Shown: positions 12,312 to 25,359 of the stretch, one piece after another
How the letters are laid out: each line of letters starts with the position of its first letter
Numbering within the stretch: position 1 is the first letter of the stretch
Source of the DNA: Stictocephala bisonia
Taxonomy: Eukaryota > Arthropoda > Insecta > Hemiptera > Membracidae
Reading direction: 5' to 3'
DNA length: 64,000 nt
Assembly: GCA_035578905.1 (NCBI GenBank)
Contig: JAQJVL010000664.1
Location: 1-64,000 of the forward strand
Notes under the pieces: generated by a model
What the model was told of the DNA's origin: nothing
What the model saw: the letters and a program-made list of their open reading frames with translations, nothing else
The model's database searches: none
Program-made: the position numbers and the translations under genes

Positions 12312-12650
12312 TGTTTTATCAATTTTGCAAAACCAAAAGTTGGCGTTTTTAACTATATGAGTGTCCATGGATTAAAAATGGCTAATATTACGGGAAAAAT
12401 ACAAAGAATAAACAAGTCTTAAATTTTAATTTTCTGTTAGGAAAAACCGTTAGATACTGTGATTAGGGTTCCAGGAGCAAAACAAAGTTGTCCGCCATTT
12501 TGGAAAATGGTGGCTTTTTAAAAATCGTTAAATGCAAATTTTATTAATGAGGAAAAAGTAGTTGAAGTTCGCCATTTATGTAAAGTTTGTTGTATCTCTG
12601 CAGGTTTAAAAGATCCCAATAATAGCACACTAAAATACTCACCCTGTATA
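12312..12650 (-). repeat. Dispersed repeat family A, inverted copy
   Basis: On the minus strand it contains TTTAAACCTGCAGAGATACA (about 12592-12611) and, further along, CCATGGACACTCATATAGTT then AACTTTTGG. Both blocks occur in the same order in the 15245-15545 copy. An in-between segment, CGCCATTTTGGAAAATGG, also resembles CATTTTCCAAAAAGGC there. The function is unknown. Confidence 0.6.
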
Positions 12651-12879
12651 TAGTTTGCATCATTGTTTCCTATATTAATTAAAAATGAAACTGGTAGCTC
12701 TAAAAAAAAAAAAAAAAATTAAGTTAACAAAGGCCTGATAACCCATTGTAAAAGTCAGAGCAATCTCAAAGTGATAGTACAATTTATATCAGACTATTGA
12801 CTTCCATCATGCTTTGTAAGGTTGAAGGTAGATGATTAAAAACTCCTATCTCGGAAGTCATGATGTAAAGCAGTATCAT

Positions 12880-13490
12880 ATAATGTGATACAATACTTGT
12901 CAACAGATACACGGGAGATTCAAACTTTTTTGAAGTGAGCTCAGTTTGGGTCTCAACTGGTATACGTAATTAGAATGTGACTCGTCAACAGATACACTGG
13001 AGATTAAAGCTGCTGATGTCAACTCAGTGTGGGTCTCGACTGGTATACGTAATTATAATGTGAAACAATACTCGTCAACATATACACTGGGTATTCATAT
13101 TTTTGAAGTGAACTCAGTGTAGGTCTCAACGTATACGTAATGATAATATGAAACAATACTCGTCAACATATACACTGGAGATTAAATCTTTTTGAAGTGA
13201 ACTCAGTGTAGGTCTTAACTGGTATACGTAATGAGAATATGAAAAAAATAGTCATCAACATATACACTGAAAATTAAAAGTTTTGAAGTGAACTCAGTGT
13301 AGGTCTCGACTGGAATACATAATTATAATGTGAAACAATACTCGTCAACAGAAACACTGGTCAACAGATTACAACTGCTGATGTCAACTCAGTTTGGGAA
13401 TCGACTGGTATACGCAATGAGAATGTGAAACAACTCGTCAGCAGATACATGGGAAAATAAAAATGTTGATGTCAACGCAATCTGATTTAG
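12880..13490. repeat. Tandem repeat, ~89 bp x 7
   Basis: The anchor GTCAACAGATACACTGGAGA recurs near 12899, 12984, 13074, 13162, 13252, 13344 and 13437, with spacings of 85-93 bp. Units also share GAACTCAGTGTAGGTCTCAA and TGGTATACGTAATTAGAATG. Copies are moderately diverged with small indels, so the array is noncoding and not recently homogenised. Confidence 0.85.
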
Positions 13491-15244
13491 TGCTATCATT
13501 TATGTATCTTGTTGTCGTGAATAATTACTTCATTGTGTAAAGTAACGGGACCTTACAAGAAGGTATAGAGTCAGATCTAAACTGTTGATTTGTTCATAAA
13601 GATCGAACGTAATCTTTAATAATTCTAACCCAAATATTCAATATAACGTTTGTGTGTAAAACTAATCATGAATACCTTGATTGTGCAAGGAAAAAGGTGA
13701 AGGTGCAAGACTTCATAAACCCCAAGAGAAATATATGTTTAAATTTAAAATTAGTGATATTATTAATAGTAGTATTATCATACTATTTTTTTTAATTATA
13801 AGTGATACGGAAGGATTTTAAATGGATCGTAAATATTGACAGTTGCTCGTGTTGTGCAGGGGATGCATTACTTAACAGACACCATGTGCCTTGGATCCCA
13901 CAATAAACTGTATGTCCCTCAGTTATTCGGATTAATGGGCTATTAATATTCTTTTTACTATTAAAATGTAAATTTTAGTTTGTGACAGTGACCACACTCG
14001 TTCATTCGCCATTGTTATTCCCTGATATCTTGACGATCAGTGTCATACCAATAAAAAAAGGATGTTTGTAATTGACTTTTTTATGTTGGTAGTAAATGTA
14101 CCTATTTCATTTATGTAACAAAAACAATAGAGTATAGATATTTCTTTATTTTCAGTAATTTTAATTGTTTTGCAGTTAAATTAAAATAAAAAAGACAGAT
14201 AATTTGTCTCTTAATACATTTGAGTCCTTCTCGTTTCTAGTTTTCGTTTTTAAAAATAAATGTTCTGGTGAAATATAAAATAAATGGAGTTTTTAGGGTA
14301 ATACCTCGAGTGATTTGCCTGTCAAACACAGAGCTCGTTTTCCGGTTTGATAATAACACAGTTTTCACCACGTCAACGGGATATGTCAATAAGGAAATGT
14401 TTGGTTAAATGTGGTCGCTGTACAAATAAAATGTAACATACAACATAATGTAACATACATGATATATTGCTTTGTTCCTTTTTTTACCTGAGTCCCTTTT
14501 TGCAGTCTTCTGACTTGGACTTAGAGTCTTCAATCTGTGACAGAAAAAAAACTATTTTACATAAAGACACAACTATTTTATACAGATATTTTGATCCTAG
14601 ATCTTTTCTATTTCGTTATTTTTCTTGTACTTTATTTTTTTTACAATTTGATGTTTGTGTGGTTACAAGAAAAGTATATACACATATGTAATCCTAGTTT
14701 ACTTTAACGACAACTGTATTTACTTGGTTACTTTGTTTTGTTTCAAAAATAATTATATAAATGTAAAAATACCATAACAAAAGGGACTAAATATTTATGT
14801 AAAAGGGAGTAAAATACATAACAGTACTTACAATTCACAATGGGTAATCTATGTTAAACTTTAGTGATGGTATTAGTCACAGATAATATATCACATAAAC
14901 AATACAAAATACAAAAACTGTTAAGTGAGAAATATCGTAGAAAGTGTATAGGTTGATGTATATTCAAGATATGTAGAATTCGGATACCTGGTTAAACTAG
15001 GACCTATAATATTGAATCCCCATTCTATATATTAGCGTAGAACTAAATGTTTAAATTTATGCCAATAACTAAGACGTAAGTTTTGTGATTTTACGATCTA
15101 GTTCTTACTAATTTGATTAAATGGCTAAATTGACAGGATATTTGACAGGCATTTACTAAACAAATTTATAAAATAATTAAGACAATTTGATACTTATTTA
15201 TTTATAGCTAATTACTACCAACCCTTCGATATGTGTCATATAAA
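13491..15244. other. AT-rich intergenic DNA, no gene
   Basis: No convincing coding or RNA gene is seen. The 74-codon frame at 14467-14691 has no recognisable motif. Confidence 0.5.
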
Positions 15245-15545
15245 GGATTTTTTTTTATGTGTGCAACCATTGGAATATTTTAAACCTGCAGAGATACAAC
15301 AAAATAGAAATGGAGAACTTAATCCAATTTTTCCTGATCTATAAAAATATGCATTTAGTCATACAAAAAATTCCATTTTCCAAAAAGGCAGACAAATAAA
15401 ATTTTTGTGTGAAACTATATATTTTATGACTTTTTATGCTAGCATATTTCGTGTAATATTTGCCATTTTTTATCTATGGACATTCAAATAGTTGAAAACG
15501 GAAACTTTTGGCATTGGAAAAATTAAAATTGCCTTGTTTTGTCTG
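15245..15545 (+). repeat. Dispersed repeat family A, longest + copy
   Basis: It carries TTTAAACCTGCAGAGATACA at about 15279-15298 and, about 200 bp later, TATGGACATTCAAATAGTTG with AACTTTTGGCATTGG. Both blocks match the inverted 12312-12650 copy. Confidence 0.6.
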
Positions 15546-15797
15546 TAATATAAGGATGCAGGAATAAATAAAAAAATGTTAACTATCGTAAAGGTAAAAT
15601 ATTTTTGACAAAATAAATAAATAAGATTATTTTCAATAACCCAATTTCTACTAATAACTTTAAAACTTTTGTTTGTGTTTGTCAACGTAGTTTTACAGTT
15701 AAGTACATTAAGTATAATGAAGTAGTGCTTTTTACACCATAAGTAAATTATTATGATATGTATGTAATAACCAAATTGTATAATTTTGAATATTTAA

Positions 15798-16235
15798 TGC
15801 CCTGGCTCCAGAAATAGATACTACACTATTGAAATTAAATGTTTATAGAAACCTTTACCTAATACTTGTCTGTCAGTTGTTGATATAACATCATTTTTGA
15901 CAAAATTATATTTTTTTACAACTACCCTAACCTATGATTGTGTGCCAATGGTAATGAATAATTCATAGATTATTAAAAACTAAGACAATATAACTAATTG
16001 AATAATAACATCGATAACAGGTACTCAATTCCTGGTACAAAATACGAAACTATTGTAATGTGCAGTTATTACCATTGGCAAGCAATTGTAGGTTAGGGCA
16101 ATCGTAATAAATGTGAGTGTAACAACAATGCAACAGCTGATATTTATACAAACAGCTGATAAACCAGTACTATGCAAGGTTTTCTTTAAACATTTCATTA
16201 AAATAATGAAGTGTCTATTTCAGGAGCCAGGGCAT
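15798..16235. mobile_element. MITE with ~155-bp terminal inverted repeats and TTAA target site
   Basis: The left arm 15798-15951 (starting TGCCCTGGCTCCAGAAATAG) is the imperfect reverse complement of the right arm 16072-16235 (ending CTATTTCAGGAGCCAGGGCA). About 120 bp of unique loop separates them. TTAA flanks both ends (15794-15797 and 16236-16239), which fits a piggyBac-type TTAA duplication. No transposase is encoded, so it is non-autonomous. A related solo end lies at 11904-12046. The superfamily call rests only on the TTAA and is tentative. Confidence 0.8.
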
Positions 16236-16239
16236 TTAA

Positions 16240-16512
16240 GGACCTACAGCTTTACGTTTAATCCGTACTACTTAGTGTTGGTCTGATTTTCAGCTAACTT
16301 ACAAGCCTGATGCTCAGTTCTCTTGCCTACATAACATCCAGTACTTCAATACCACCCATACGGATACCCAGACATTTATCTAGTATTGTACACGTAGATG
16401 GCAACCATTTACCGGACCCTGTGTCAGTAATAATAGGATTGAGTATAGAGTCTATCGGCTGCAATATCTACAATATGTTTTCACCAAGTTGCTGGATTGT
16501 AAAAATATGACC
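16240..16512. repeat. Dispersed repeat family B, copy 1
   Basis: It aligns block by block with 21332-21618: GGACCTACAGCTTTACG, ACAAGCCTGATGC, CATAACATCCAGTA, TACCACCCATACGGA, GCAACCATT and GCTGGATT. It directly abuts the MITE's right end. The copy is degraded. Confidence 0.65.
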
Positions 16513-16739
16513 CAGGTTATGATAATAATATAATGTTAATAAATATATTGTTAAAGATTTCATGTCAATGTACCGATAAAGATTTTAAAATATGGTTTTA
16601 AATTCATGGGAAATTTGGCTCTGTTACAATAACAACGTCAGGAGACAGAGCTGGAAGTATTGTACTAAGATGAAATATTGATGAGAGAATACAAAATATT
16701 TTACTTTCCATATTACGTTGAGGAGTAATTGAGTTTCAA

Positions 16740-17060
16740 ATAAGTTCAAGTTGAACGTTTCAGAACGAAATGTATGGGGTTGTCTTTACCACTGTACGAG
16801 AAAATTTTTATTGGAGAGTGTGTTAGAGACACCCCTATATATGTATGAAGATAATAACGCCTACATCCATTTATAAAAGTATAATGGTAACTGAACAAGG
16901 CTTGTTTATAAAGGGAACATGAGAAATTTAGAAATGTATTTGTGAAGACCGGTTGCATGGGGTATCTAGCCCTCTTAATCAAGGGTGGGTAGGGGCATGA
17001 TAAGATTCTCTGTAAGGTAGATGGGTAGGATAGTGAATCTCCCTCTGTCACGTGTATTCT
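16740..17060. other. Unexplained GC-elevated segment
   Basis: Base composition is less AT-rich than the flanks, and a 101-codon frame is open on the minus strand (16746-17051). I recognise no domain in it. It could be a decayed transposable-element fragment. Confidence 0.3.
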
Positions 17061-17261
17061 TTCTAAGCCTTTCTAAAGAAAAGTGTTATTTATAATAATA
17101 TCTAAGCTAATACTAGTATGTCTACCCCAAAAATTATAATTTTTTAGTTCACATTTTTATAAAAGGGTTAAACAATTAGATTAGTAATAAATTAAATACT
17201 TTACTTATTAAATAAAAAAAAAAAAAAAAAACAAAAAAAAAAAAAAAACTGATATCTAAAC

Positions 17262-17425
17262 GTAGGGTCAGTTCTTAAGAAAGCAGCTGGAACAAAACCT
17301 TCTGTTCAGACAAACAGAATTACGTCTTGAAAACTGCAATAAGTTCACCCGAACAACGTTAAATGGTGTGGAAGGAGAAATGTCTCGGCGACAAAAGTTT
17401 TACACTTTGTCTCAAACTTTTACAC
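17262..17425 (+). repeat. Dispersed repeat family C, copy 1
   Basis: Shared with the minus strand of 22035-22190: TTAAGAAAGCAGCT, AACCTTCTGTTC, AAACAGAAT and a GAGAAAT block near the end. It lies just after two long A runs (about 17213-17249). Confidence 0.55.
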
Positions 17426-19477
17426 TTTGTCAAGCAGAGTGAAAAAGTCGATCCTTAAATTTTCATTTTATTTCGTAGCACTAGGTGTAACATTTATATT
17501 AATTCACTACTATATAAAATGCGGTCAGAGGTTTATCAATATCTCATTTAAGGAGAGTCACTAAAACAACAATAAATTTTATTTTAAATGTTATATTTTT
17601 TGTTGTTTTTGCTTTGTATGCTCTTTTGCTAATTAAAAAAAAAAAAAAAAAACACTAGATTAAACAGTTTAGTATTACTGTATTAAGAGTCAATTATCAA
17701 AAGCGATAAATTTTAGTTAGTAACTACTAATTCGTAACTAAATAACTAGATAAAACACATAGTTACACATAAATACATACACACGTCTTGGATTATATTA
17801 GTAGTAATTTGTAGCTTTTAACTCATCTATTTATTATATTAATAAATAATTGAATAGAGGTTATACATAACTTAGAAGAATGTAGAAATAAACAGGTAGA
17901 GTTAACGAGTTATATTGTGTTATAAAACTGTCATATTAACATTCATTAAAATATTGTCGGCATCCTAACGACTATACTAATCAATATTTACGTAAAAAAA
18001 AGACAAAACAATTTAATTGATCTACAACTCTTAATTATAATCATTTAACAAATTTTGTACGTCTCAACATTACGTAAATATTTTGTCTTTACAATTATTA
18101 ATAAAATAATATTATTGAGCAAGCCCATTCCCAAACTCTTATGTACTTATTTAAAGTCAAAAACAAGAACCACATGAAAATGCTAAACTTTGAATATACG
18201 AATAATAGCACCACTTAAACATATCAGCTGATTTATATTCTTGTACACAAATTTAAATTTATCTACAACTAACACGAGTGAATATCCTGAACACTATTAA
18301 GTTTTATTATTTTAGATATCATTCCTTTTAACACTAAAAATAAATTACATGATTAGTCGTTGAATTAAATTTTAGATATCAAAAATTTAATTGTAAGATA
18401 CGTCTAATGAAATAACATGACAGAAGATTATTTTCACGAATTCAATATGGATAAATTATGAGTTCAGAAATCTAAATAATTATTTCATGGGTTGCTAAAA
18501 TGTTATGTTATGATCCTTAAAGCCAACTTCTTTTATGAGGAGGTTTTCTCACGGATATTTTATAGCTAATTAATTGTTGTGCTTTGGCTGAGCTCTTTGT
18601 TTTCCTTATTAGAAAGAAACAAATTAAATGTAAATATTAATTACGTCGAGTAAAATATAATTATTTATTCAAACAAAAAGTTATATTTACGAAATATTAC
18701 CTAAGTATTCATACATCCCATAATTTTACAAATCAAATCCCTTCCAGTTTCAATGATCATTGGAGGCATATTTCCTTATCATATAAGTTAAATGTCATGG
18801 TAGGATAAGATAATGTTAACACTATATACGTAAATATAAACTAATCATCAACTTAAACATAAATAATATTAAAAAATCAAGCATGAAGTCAGCTGAAAAG
18901 AAAACAGCTCGAAATAAATTACACATGTTTAGGAAAACAGAATCAATGCAAATAGTTGAATTGAAATACTATTTTAAATAGAATATTAGGAAAACGCAAT
19001 ACTCAAGCATGAACTTGCATATTAAACTGTGCAATTTAATTGTTTAACTTTAAACCCATTTAAACACTAAACCATATTTAAATAAAAATTAAGTGAGTAT
19101 TAAACAAACCAATTAGTTTTTAGCACCATTAAGCCCCTTATCTCATTTACAAAAATAATCCGTAATGCGTGAATTTGGGACCCGCAGGAGTCCGTGATTT
19201 TTAACTAAATACATAATTTATATGATTATATAGTCAAGAGTGATGCTATTCCAGATACTATTTAAATATACAAAAGACTAACAATGGTGATAGTATAAGT
19301 TTACTTTAAATTTGGTGCAAATACAGGGATTTCGTGACAAAATAATTTTAATTAATAGATTTAAGTGAAGTTTTTAATAGAGAAGAGTAGTTAAGATGGA
19401 TCAGTTATTGGATTAGATAATTTTAAAAATAATTGTATAGAACATATAATATACGATAATGTTCCATATAAACTCTG
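17426..19477. other. AT-rich intergenic DNA, no gene
   Basis: Nothing is recognised apart from an A run at about 17634-17652. Confidence 0.5.
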
Positions 19478-19655
19478 AGTGAACAAATTCACTTCTCGCA
19501 AAGTGCCCTTATATACAAGGCAAAGCACTCTACAAGTCAAACGGTTCTCTGAGGACTATCAGTCAAAGGGTTGCTTTCAAGATGTACGTAACTGTCTAAG
19601 TATTACCGTTCCAGGTCTCTTGAGGACTCAAGGCTCACTGCTATTTAAGTTCTTT
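19478..19655 (+). repeat. Dispersed repeat family D, copy 1 (best conserved)
   Basis: This is a ~150-bp element with the core TCTGAGGACTATCAGTCAAA then GGGTTGCTTTCAAGATGTAC and CTTGAGGACTCAAGG. Inverted copies are at 31003-31152 (closely similar) and 52935-53080 (more diverged). A 61-codon frame crosses it, but the other copies do not preserve that frame convincingly. The origin is unknown. Confidence 0.65.
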
Positions 19656-20784
19656 TGGCAGTAAAATGTGTTTTATCACTTCATGATAAAGTAAAATGTA
19701 TGAATCATTATGTTAAAAAATTGTATGTTGTAATGTCTCATTAGTAAATAGGTAAGTGATTTAATCCAGGATAACGGAATATATTTATTTAATTATAAAG
19801 TGGTTGCAAACATTTTAATTATCTATGTTACTAAGCACATGAATGTAGAATATTTTTTAAAACAAGCAGGAAATGACTTCAAGTGTAAACCTTCCTTAAA
19901 TATGTACATATTTTATTCTATATTCAGGATATGTACTAAACCCTAAAACTCTCTCTTTCAATATTGAGGGATATATGAGGTCAGCTGTTTATTTCTGGGT
20001 TCACAGTTATGGTTAATTTTTATAGTTAAAGGGCCACTGGCCTGTGCGCGAACTTTATTCAATGGTGAACTAGTGATTATCAGTTTTTTTATGGATTCAA
20101 ACCTAAGATCTTCATTCCGTAATCCAAAGCCACCGAGTCTGTTTTGTCTGCTTATCTAATATGCTGCTTAAAAATATGTTTTTTAAGCTCTTTTCATAGT
20201 TTATGTGTTTTTTTTCAAACTTAGAAAAATTATTTAAATATAAAGGTTCTTATATATATTAAATGGCTTCTCTTTAGGTTGAAAACAGCGAAAAAATAGT
20301 TGTATCTTTCGAAGAACTGTACGTTTTCTAACAAGTTTTGTTGCATGCATATTAAGTGGTAGCTTATTTATTATACTGCAACATACATTTCCATGCAGCC
20401 ATGTCATTTCCATAGTACGAAAATCTGACGGATTATATGAGGATTACGGTTTAGCCAATCACTGTAATTGAGACAGGTTTTTAAACATAGATTATATACA
20501 ACGGTTCCGGTATAAGAACTTATTTAACGGCATGTATTTGTGTAGTTTTTTAAAATCAAGAACTGTAATGTTCAAAGATGGTGATTACGTTTTATAAAAA
20601 AAAGGTAAAATTATGATTATGAAATTGCAATCAAAATGTAAATTGTTCAATTTAATTACTTTGTACAGAAAAATTTAAGTTATGATCCAAATGTAAGATG
20701 TTTAAGTCGGTCAATTTGTATAAGGAAAGTTAAGTTAAGATCTTGAAATTGCAATCCAAAAATATGTTGTTCCTAGCCTTCAGA
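19656..20784. other. AT-rich intergenic DNA, no gene
   Basis: I recognise nothing in this stretch. Confidence 0.5.
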
Positions 20785-20915
20785 ACAATTAAGACCAAAA
20801 CGATATAAATTGTGAGGTTAGAAGCAAAGTATTAAGTTTGTTGCTAGGTAAGTTGGAATGGATGGACTAGGTTGTGAGTTGTGTCTTCTGATAATGTTGA
20901 AGGTTTTATAGTTAT
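20785..20915 (+). repeat. Dispersed repeat family E, copy 1
   Basis: Blocks ATTGTGAGGTTAGAAGCAA, GTTTGTTGCTAGGTAAGTTG and GTTGTGAGTTGTGTCTTCTG match the reverse complement of 28915-29035 and, in part, 48285-48345. Confidence 0.6.
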
Positions 20916-21331
20916 TTTTGTTATAAATATAATTAACTACCAATATAAATATACATATACATTTCTATATTCATAATAAATCTTGTTCATATTTATGTTA
21001 TTTTAAAAACACCAAAAATTGTATTTATTTTGATTTACGTTAAAAAAAAATCTGTATTGCTATTTGCTTTGTATATTGCAAACTAATTTACTATTACAAT
21101 GATACATATAAAATAAATATCAAATTCAAGAATTTTGTCTAAGTGGTGGTCAATACTTTTCTATTTTTCTTATTTCTTACATATGAGACGCCGACACAAC
21201 GTGGTGCGTATTTTAAGGCTAATATGAATGATGATATGAGTGTAGAATGAGTGTAGTCTGGTTATTAACTGAGTTCAACTGTTCTTCAGAAAGGGCAATT
21301 TATCAATAGCCCAGCAGCCGGGGCAAATAAT

Positions 21332-21618
21332 GGACCTACAGCTTTACGTGGGATCTGAACCACGTAGTGTTGAACTGATGTTCAGGTAATTGACAAGCCT
21401 GATACATAATTATCTCCCCTACACAACATCCGTATAATGATTACCACCCAACATGGACACCCCAGACTTCTCTAGTTGTGTCCACGCTGATAGCAACCAT
21501 TGAGTGAACGCCATATCGGTATTAAAAGGACCGAGCTTCCAACCTATCGCCTACAATCCCCCAAACACCTTGTCCCTAAGTAGCTGGATTACAGCACTGC
21601 GCCACCAGTGCCCCGTCG
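21332..21618. repeat. Dispersed repeat family B, copy 2 (possible SINE on minus strand)
   Basis: This is the best-preserved copy. On the minus strand it begins with an A-box-like TGGCGCAGTGC (21594-21604) and contains GGTTCAGATCCC (21350-21361), which resembles a B box, but the two are about 235 bp apart. That is too far for one tRNA-type promoter, so the SINE reading is only a suggestion. Confidence 0.55.
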
Positions 21619-22034
21619 TTTACTATTGTGATTTAAATAAGGCTATTAGGATCATAATTTTTAGACCTTGTTAAGCACTTTTATTATAATACTCACCTTA
21701 AAAATATTATCAAAATCATATTTTATTAATCATTACGCATTATTCCTAATCATTTAGTTACATCTAAAGACCAGATGATTAAACTAAATTAAAACAGTTT
21801 TTAGTGAAGGTCATTAATATTAGTTGAAACTTATGGATTATTGTTGGAAATAAATTGAACAACTTGATATTATAAATATTTAGAACAACCCATAAAATAA
21901 ATTGTTATAAAGTAATACTTGTTATTGAGCTTGATTTTACATTTTATTATTTTATGAACGTTAAATTTATTACAAATGTTGAAATAATAGATTTTTGTAA
22001 CATACATTTAAAACGGAATTTTGTGCTTAATTTC

Positions 22035-22190
22035 AACAAGGGACAAAAAGTGAAGTTTTGTCACTGGGGTGGGGATTTCTCTTTTCACATCGTTTACTAT
22101 TGGTTGGGTAAACATATGGAATTTTATTGAGGACTGATTCTGTTCAACCGAACATAAGGTTACGTTTTAGCTGCTTTCCTTAAATTGATT
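22035..22190 (-). repeat. Dispersed repeat family C, copy 2
   Basis: The minus strand reads TTAAGGAAAGCAGCTAAAAC, AACCTTATGTTCGGTTG and AACAGAATCAGT, parallel to 17262-17425. Confidence 0.55.
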
Positions 22191-23554
22191 ATTTATTTAT
22201 TGCTGATTTATAGTATATTTGTTTTATATAGTTATGTATATTATTTATTTGTTTATTTCCATTGCGTTAATATTTATTGCTTTTAGGCTCATGTGGAGTT
22301 AGGAATAACAGTCGTGATCCAGAAGCAATTTTTAAACAATCAAGCAATTAATTGAGATAAACTCCAAAATGAAATAAAAATTAGGAATACTGATATAAAA
22401 ATTAAATTTTTTAAAAATTTGACTGATATAATGAATAACAAATGTTGTTTGGTTTCCTTTAACTATGTTTCCTTGGTGTTTCTTGGTTTGTTTATTTATT
22501 TTTGTTTTGTTTGTTAGTTACTTTAAGATTACTCATATATTAAAGATATTTCATAATGATAAAATTAGTTGATCTTTCAAATAGCTATATGCTAGAGATT
22601 AAAAAAAAGTACTGAAATGTAATATCAATTTAAGAAATAATAAATGATTTTGAATTGAAAAAAATCATATTTAAATGTACCAACTTTATTTCTATTTGGT
22701 AAAAGTTTGGTCTTCTTGAATGTTGTTAAATGGCATTAACTTGATGAAATTTATATTGTATCTAATATAAGTAATAAATAAGTAAACGTTGAGTTTCTAT
22801 TAATAGACTTTGAATAAAAACAACATTAGGTGTCATTTATATAAACATTTTGCTCGTATTGATTAGTCTTGTTGCCAACTAAACTCATTGAAAAAACATA
22901 AAATGTGTTCTTTTAAATTATTTTCATGATTAGTGTCTGCTTTTAAATAAACTATTAAAAATATAAATCACCAACCCCAAAATTCACTGGAGGACTCTTT
23001 TTTTCTCTTGTACTATAATTGATATGTACTGTTAAATATAATATTTTTTTAATGATGGTTACCGTAAGAAAGAAAGTGTAAAGAAATACATTATTTTAAT
23101 CTTACTAGGTACAAATGACCTTTGACTCTATTATTATTATTTTGCCATTAGATTTCTTAATAATATACGTGTAAGGGAAAACATTATTTTAATAGTGTTG
23201 ACTATCAACGTTCACAGAAAGTAGACATTTCTCTCGGTATAATTTGTGCACATTCTTATAGAAAGTTGCTTTAAAACAAGGTAAAATAAAATATCCTGAT
23301 AAATAAAGTCAAGAAGGCTACCTGAACTGGAAGAGAGGATCATTACCACAAGAAAAATGAGAATAGTAAGATTTACCTCAACACTTCACAATTTACTAAA
23401 CACAATGAACTCTTGTGAATTAAATGGGACACTATCACTCCAAAACAGTCTGGCCTTGCCAAGTTATGTTTCAACGTTAGAATTAACTGCAGACGTCTTT
23501 ATACTTCTACGAGTACTACTCCCAACTTCAAACTTCATTAAAATTCATGGTTTT
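22191..23554. other. AT-rich intergenic DNA, no gene
   Basis: No supported coding region. The 150-codon frame 23357-23809 gets most of its length from the minisatellite that follows. Confidence 0.5.
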
Positions 23555-23802
23555 AGCCATACACGTACGGTAATATTGACCCACCCATCCACCCATTCAC
23601 GCACGGTGGTATTGACCCACCCACCCACTCGTACACGTACGGTGGTATTGACCCACCCACCCACTCATACACGTACGGTGATATTGACCCACCCACCCAC
23701 TCATACACGTAAGGTAGTATTAAGCCCCCCCCCACCCACCCATACACATACAGTGGGATTGACCCATCCACCCACCCATACACGTACAGTGTTATTGATG
23801 GG
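23555..23802. repeat. Isolated island of the ~36-bp minisatellite
   Basis: Seven units of the 8-10 kb minisatellite (CATACACGTACGGTGGTATT, GACCCACCCACCCACT) occur 13 kb away from the main array, C-rich on +. Some units read GTACGGTAATATTGA. A C9 run interrupts it near 23726. Such an island implies the unit spread by transposition or exchange and not only by slippage. Confidence 0.88.
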
Positions 23803-25359
23803 TGGTTAGGTTCTTTGGTACATTTCAAGTAAATTAACTCAAATTGTGCACTACGTGTTGTGTATGAATATTAACTTACTTAAGATAAATATATCTTCTG
23901 ACCAGAATGACCACCCAATATAGTATCTACACAATATAGTTATAAATGGTCTCGTATATTTAGTGCTATAAAAAAGTTAAAATATTTGTTCTCTATCAAA
24001 GTCGTGGAAAAAATAACTATTTATTTTAAACCAAATTTGTGAATATCATGCGATTATTTTTAATATCATAGAAAGAATAATAATATTTCATTAATGTTAA
24101 ATAATATAGTTATGAATTATAACTATTCAGAAAATATATTTTGCTTAGAAACAAAATGTGGAATCAGGCGTGAAATAGATGGATTGGCTGTTGGAGAGAG
24201 GGGTGCTAGATTAGATATAACTTGGGGGAAAGTTCTTCAAGTGAAAGGGATTGGAGGCTTAGTCAAGCCAGTATAAACATGGATAAACACTCAGCCTAAC
24301 TAAAGTGATCCATCAATACTACTTAGGATAGTATTGTAAATTGTATTGTATCGTAACTTTAGTGATGGTTTGTTATTGAATATATGTATTCCTGAACAGT
24401 TACATTAATAATACAAACTATATTATTTATTTGCATTGACCCTAAAACACCCAAAAGATTTGGATATAGGCCCATATTTTGAGGGACAACAAAGTCTTAC
24501 AGAGTGTTTAAAACTGTCCTTATAAAAAAATCAATGAAACTGGTATGTAATATTGTTATGAAATCATGCTATTTACAGTATTCAAAATAACTATAACACA
24601 TATAAAATTGTAGTAGGCCTATATATCTCTATTTTGAATAAGACAATAATTAAATTTTAATTATTAAATTTTTTCCTAAACATCACGAACATTTTAACAC
24701 TATGGATTTTTCGTTTGCTAAAGTTAAGTTCGTTGAGTCAGTTTGACTGTAGTTATTATTTATAAAATAATTAAAGTATTACATGATAAAATTTACCTTA
24801 CAACATGTTTTGATCAAACTATTAATATTCCAGTCACATTAAACCCCCCGCCTCCTTTCATTTAGAACGAATCTTATTTCAAAACTCAATAACATTTCTC
24901 CGTAATATTGTAAACATTTCATTTCATATTCCCTCAGAGATATTTCAACGTTAGTAAAATGTCTTGAAAGGTCTCAGGGAGAATTTCCGCTAGCCTTTTG
25001 ATTGTAATGATTCGACATAACTTTATTCACTAATTTTTATGTGAACTTCTAAACTCGTAAGCAAATAGCAAATAATACTGAGTGGTTAGTGTTGTTTATT
25101 ATGAATGGTTATATAGTAATTTATTTGATTCAATTAACGATACCATAACTGTGTTTTATATTTTAATTAAAAAGTTCAGGAAATGTATTTATTTGAAGGT
25201 CATATGTAGAATTAAATAACTAAAATAAAAGTAAAAAGACACACCCAACAAATTTGTACAAATTTTCATCATTTACACTATGTAAACAATCACCAGACAT
25301 TTTGTCCATACTGTTATCGGCCATCTTCAATTGGATCTGAGAAATGTTGCCAAAAATAC
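23803..25359. other. AT-rich intergenic DNA, no gene
   Basis: Nothing recognised. A slightly GC-richer frame at 24094-24276 has no identifiable motif. Confidence 0.45.

Noticed and set aside
21332..21618. Family B as a typical tRNA-derived SINE
   Set aside because: The A-box-like and B-box-like sequences are about 235 bp apart, and the B-box-like sequence is not preserved in the other copy. It is kept as an unclassified repeat.
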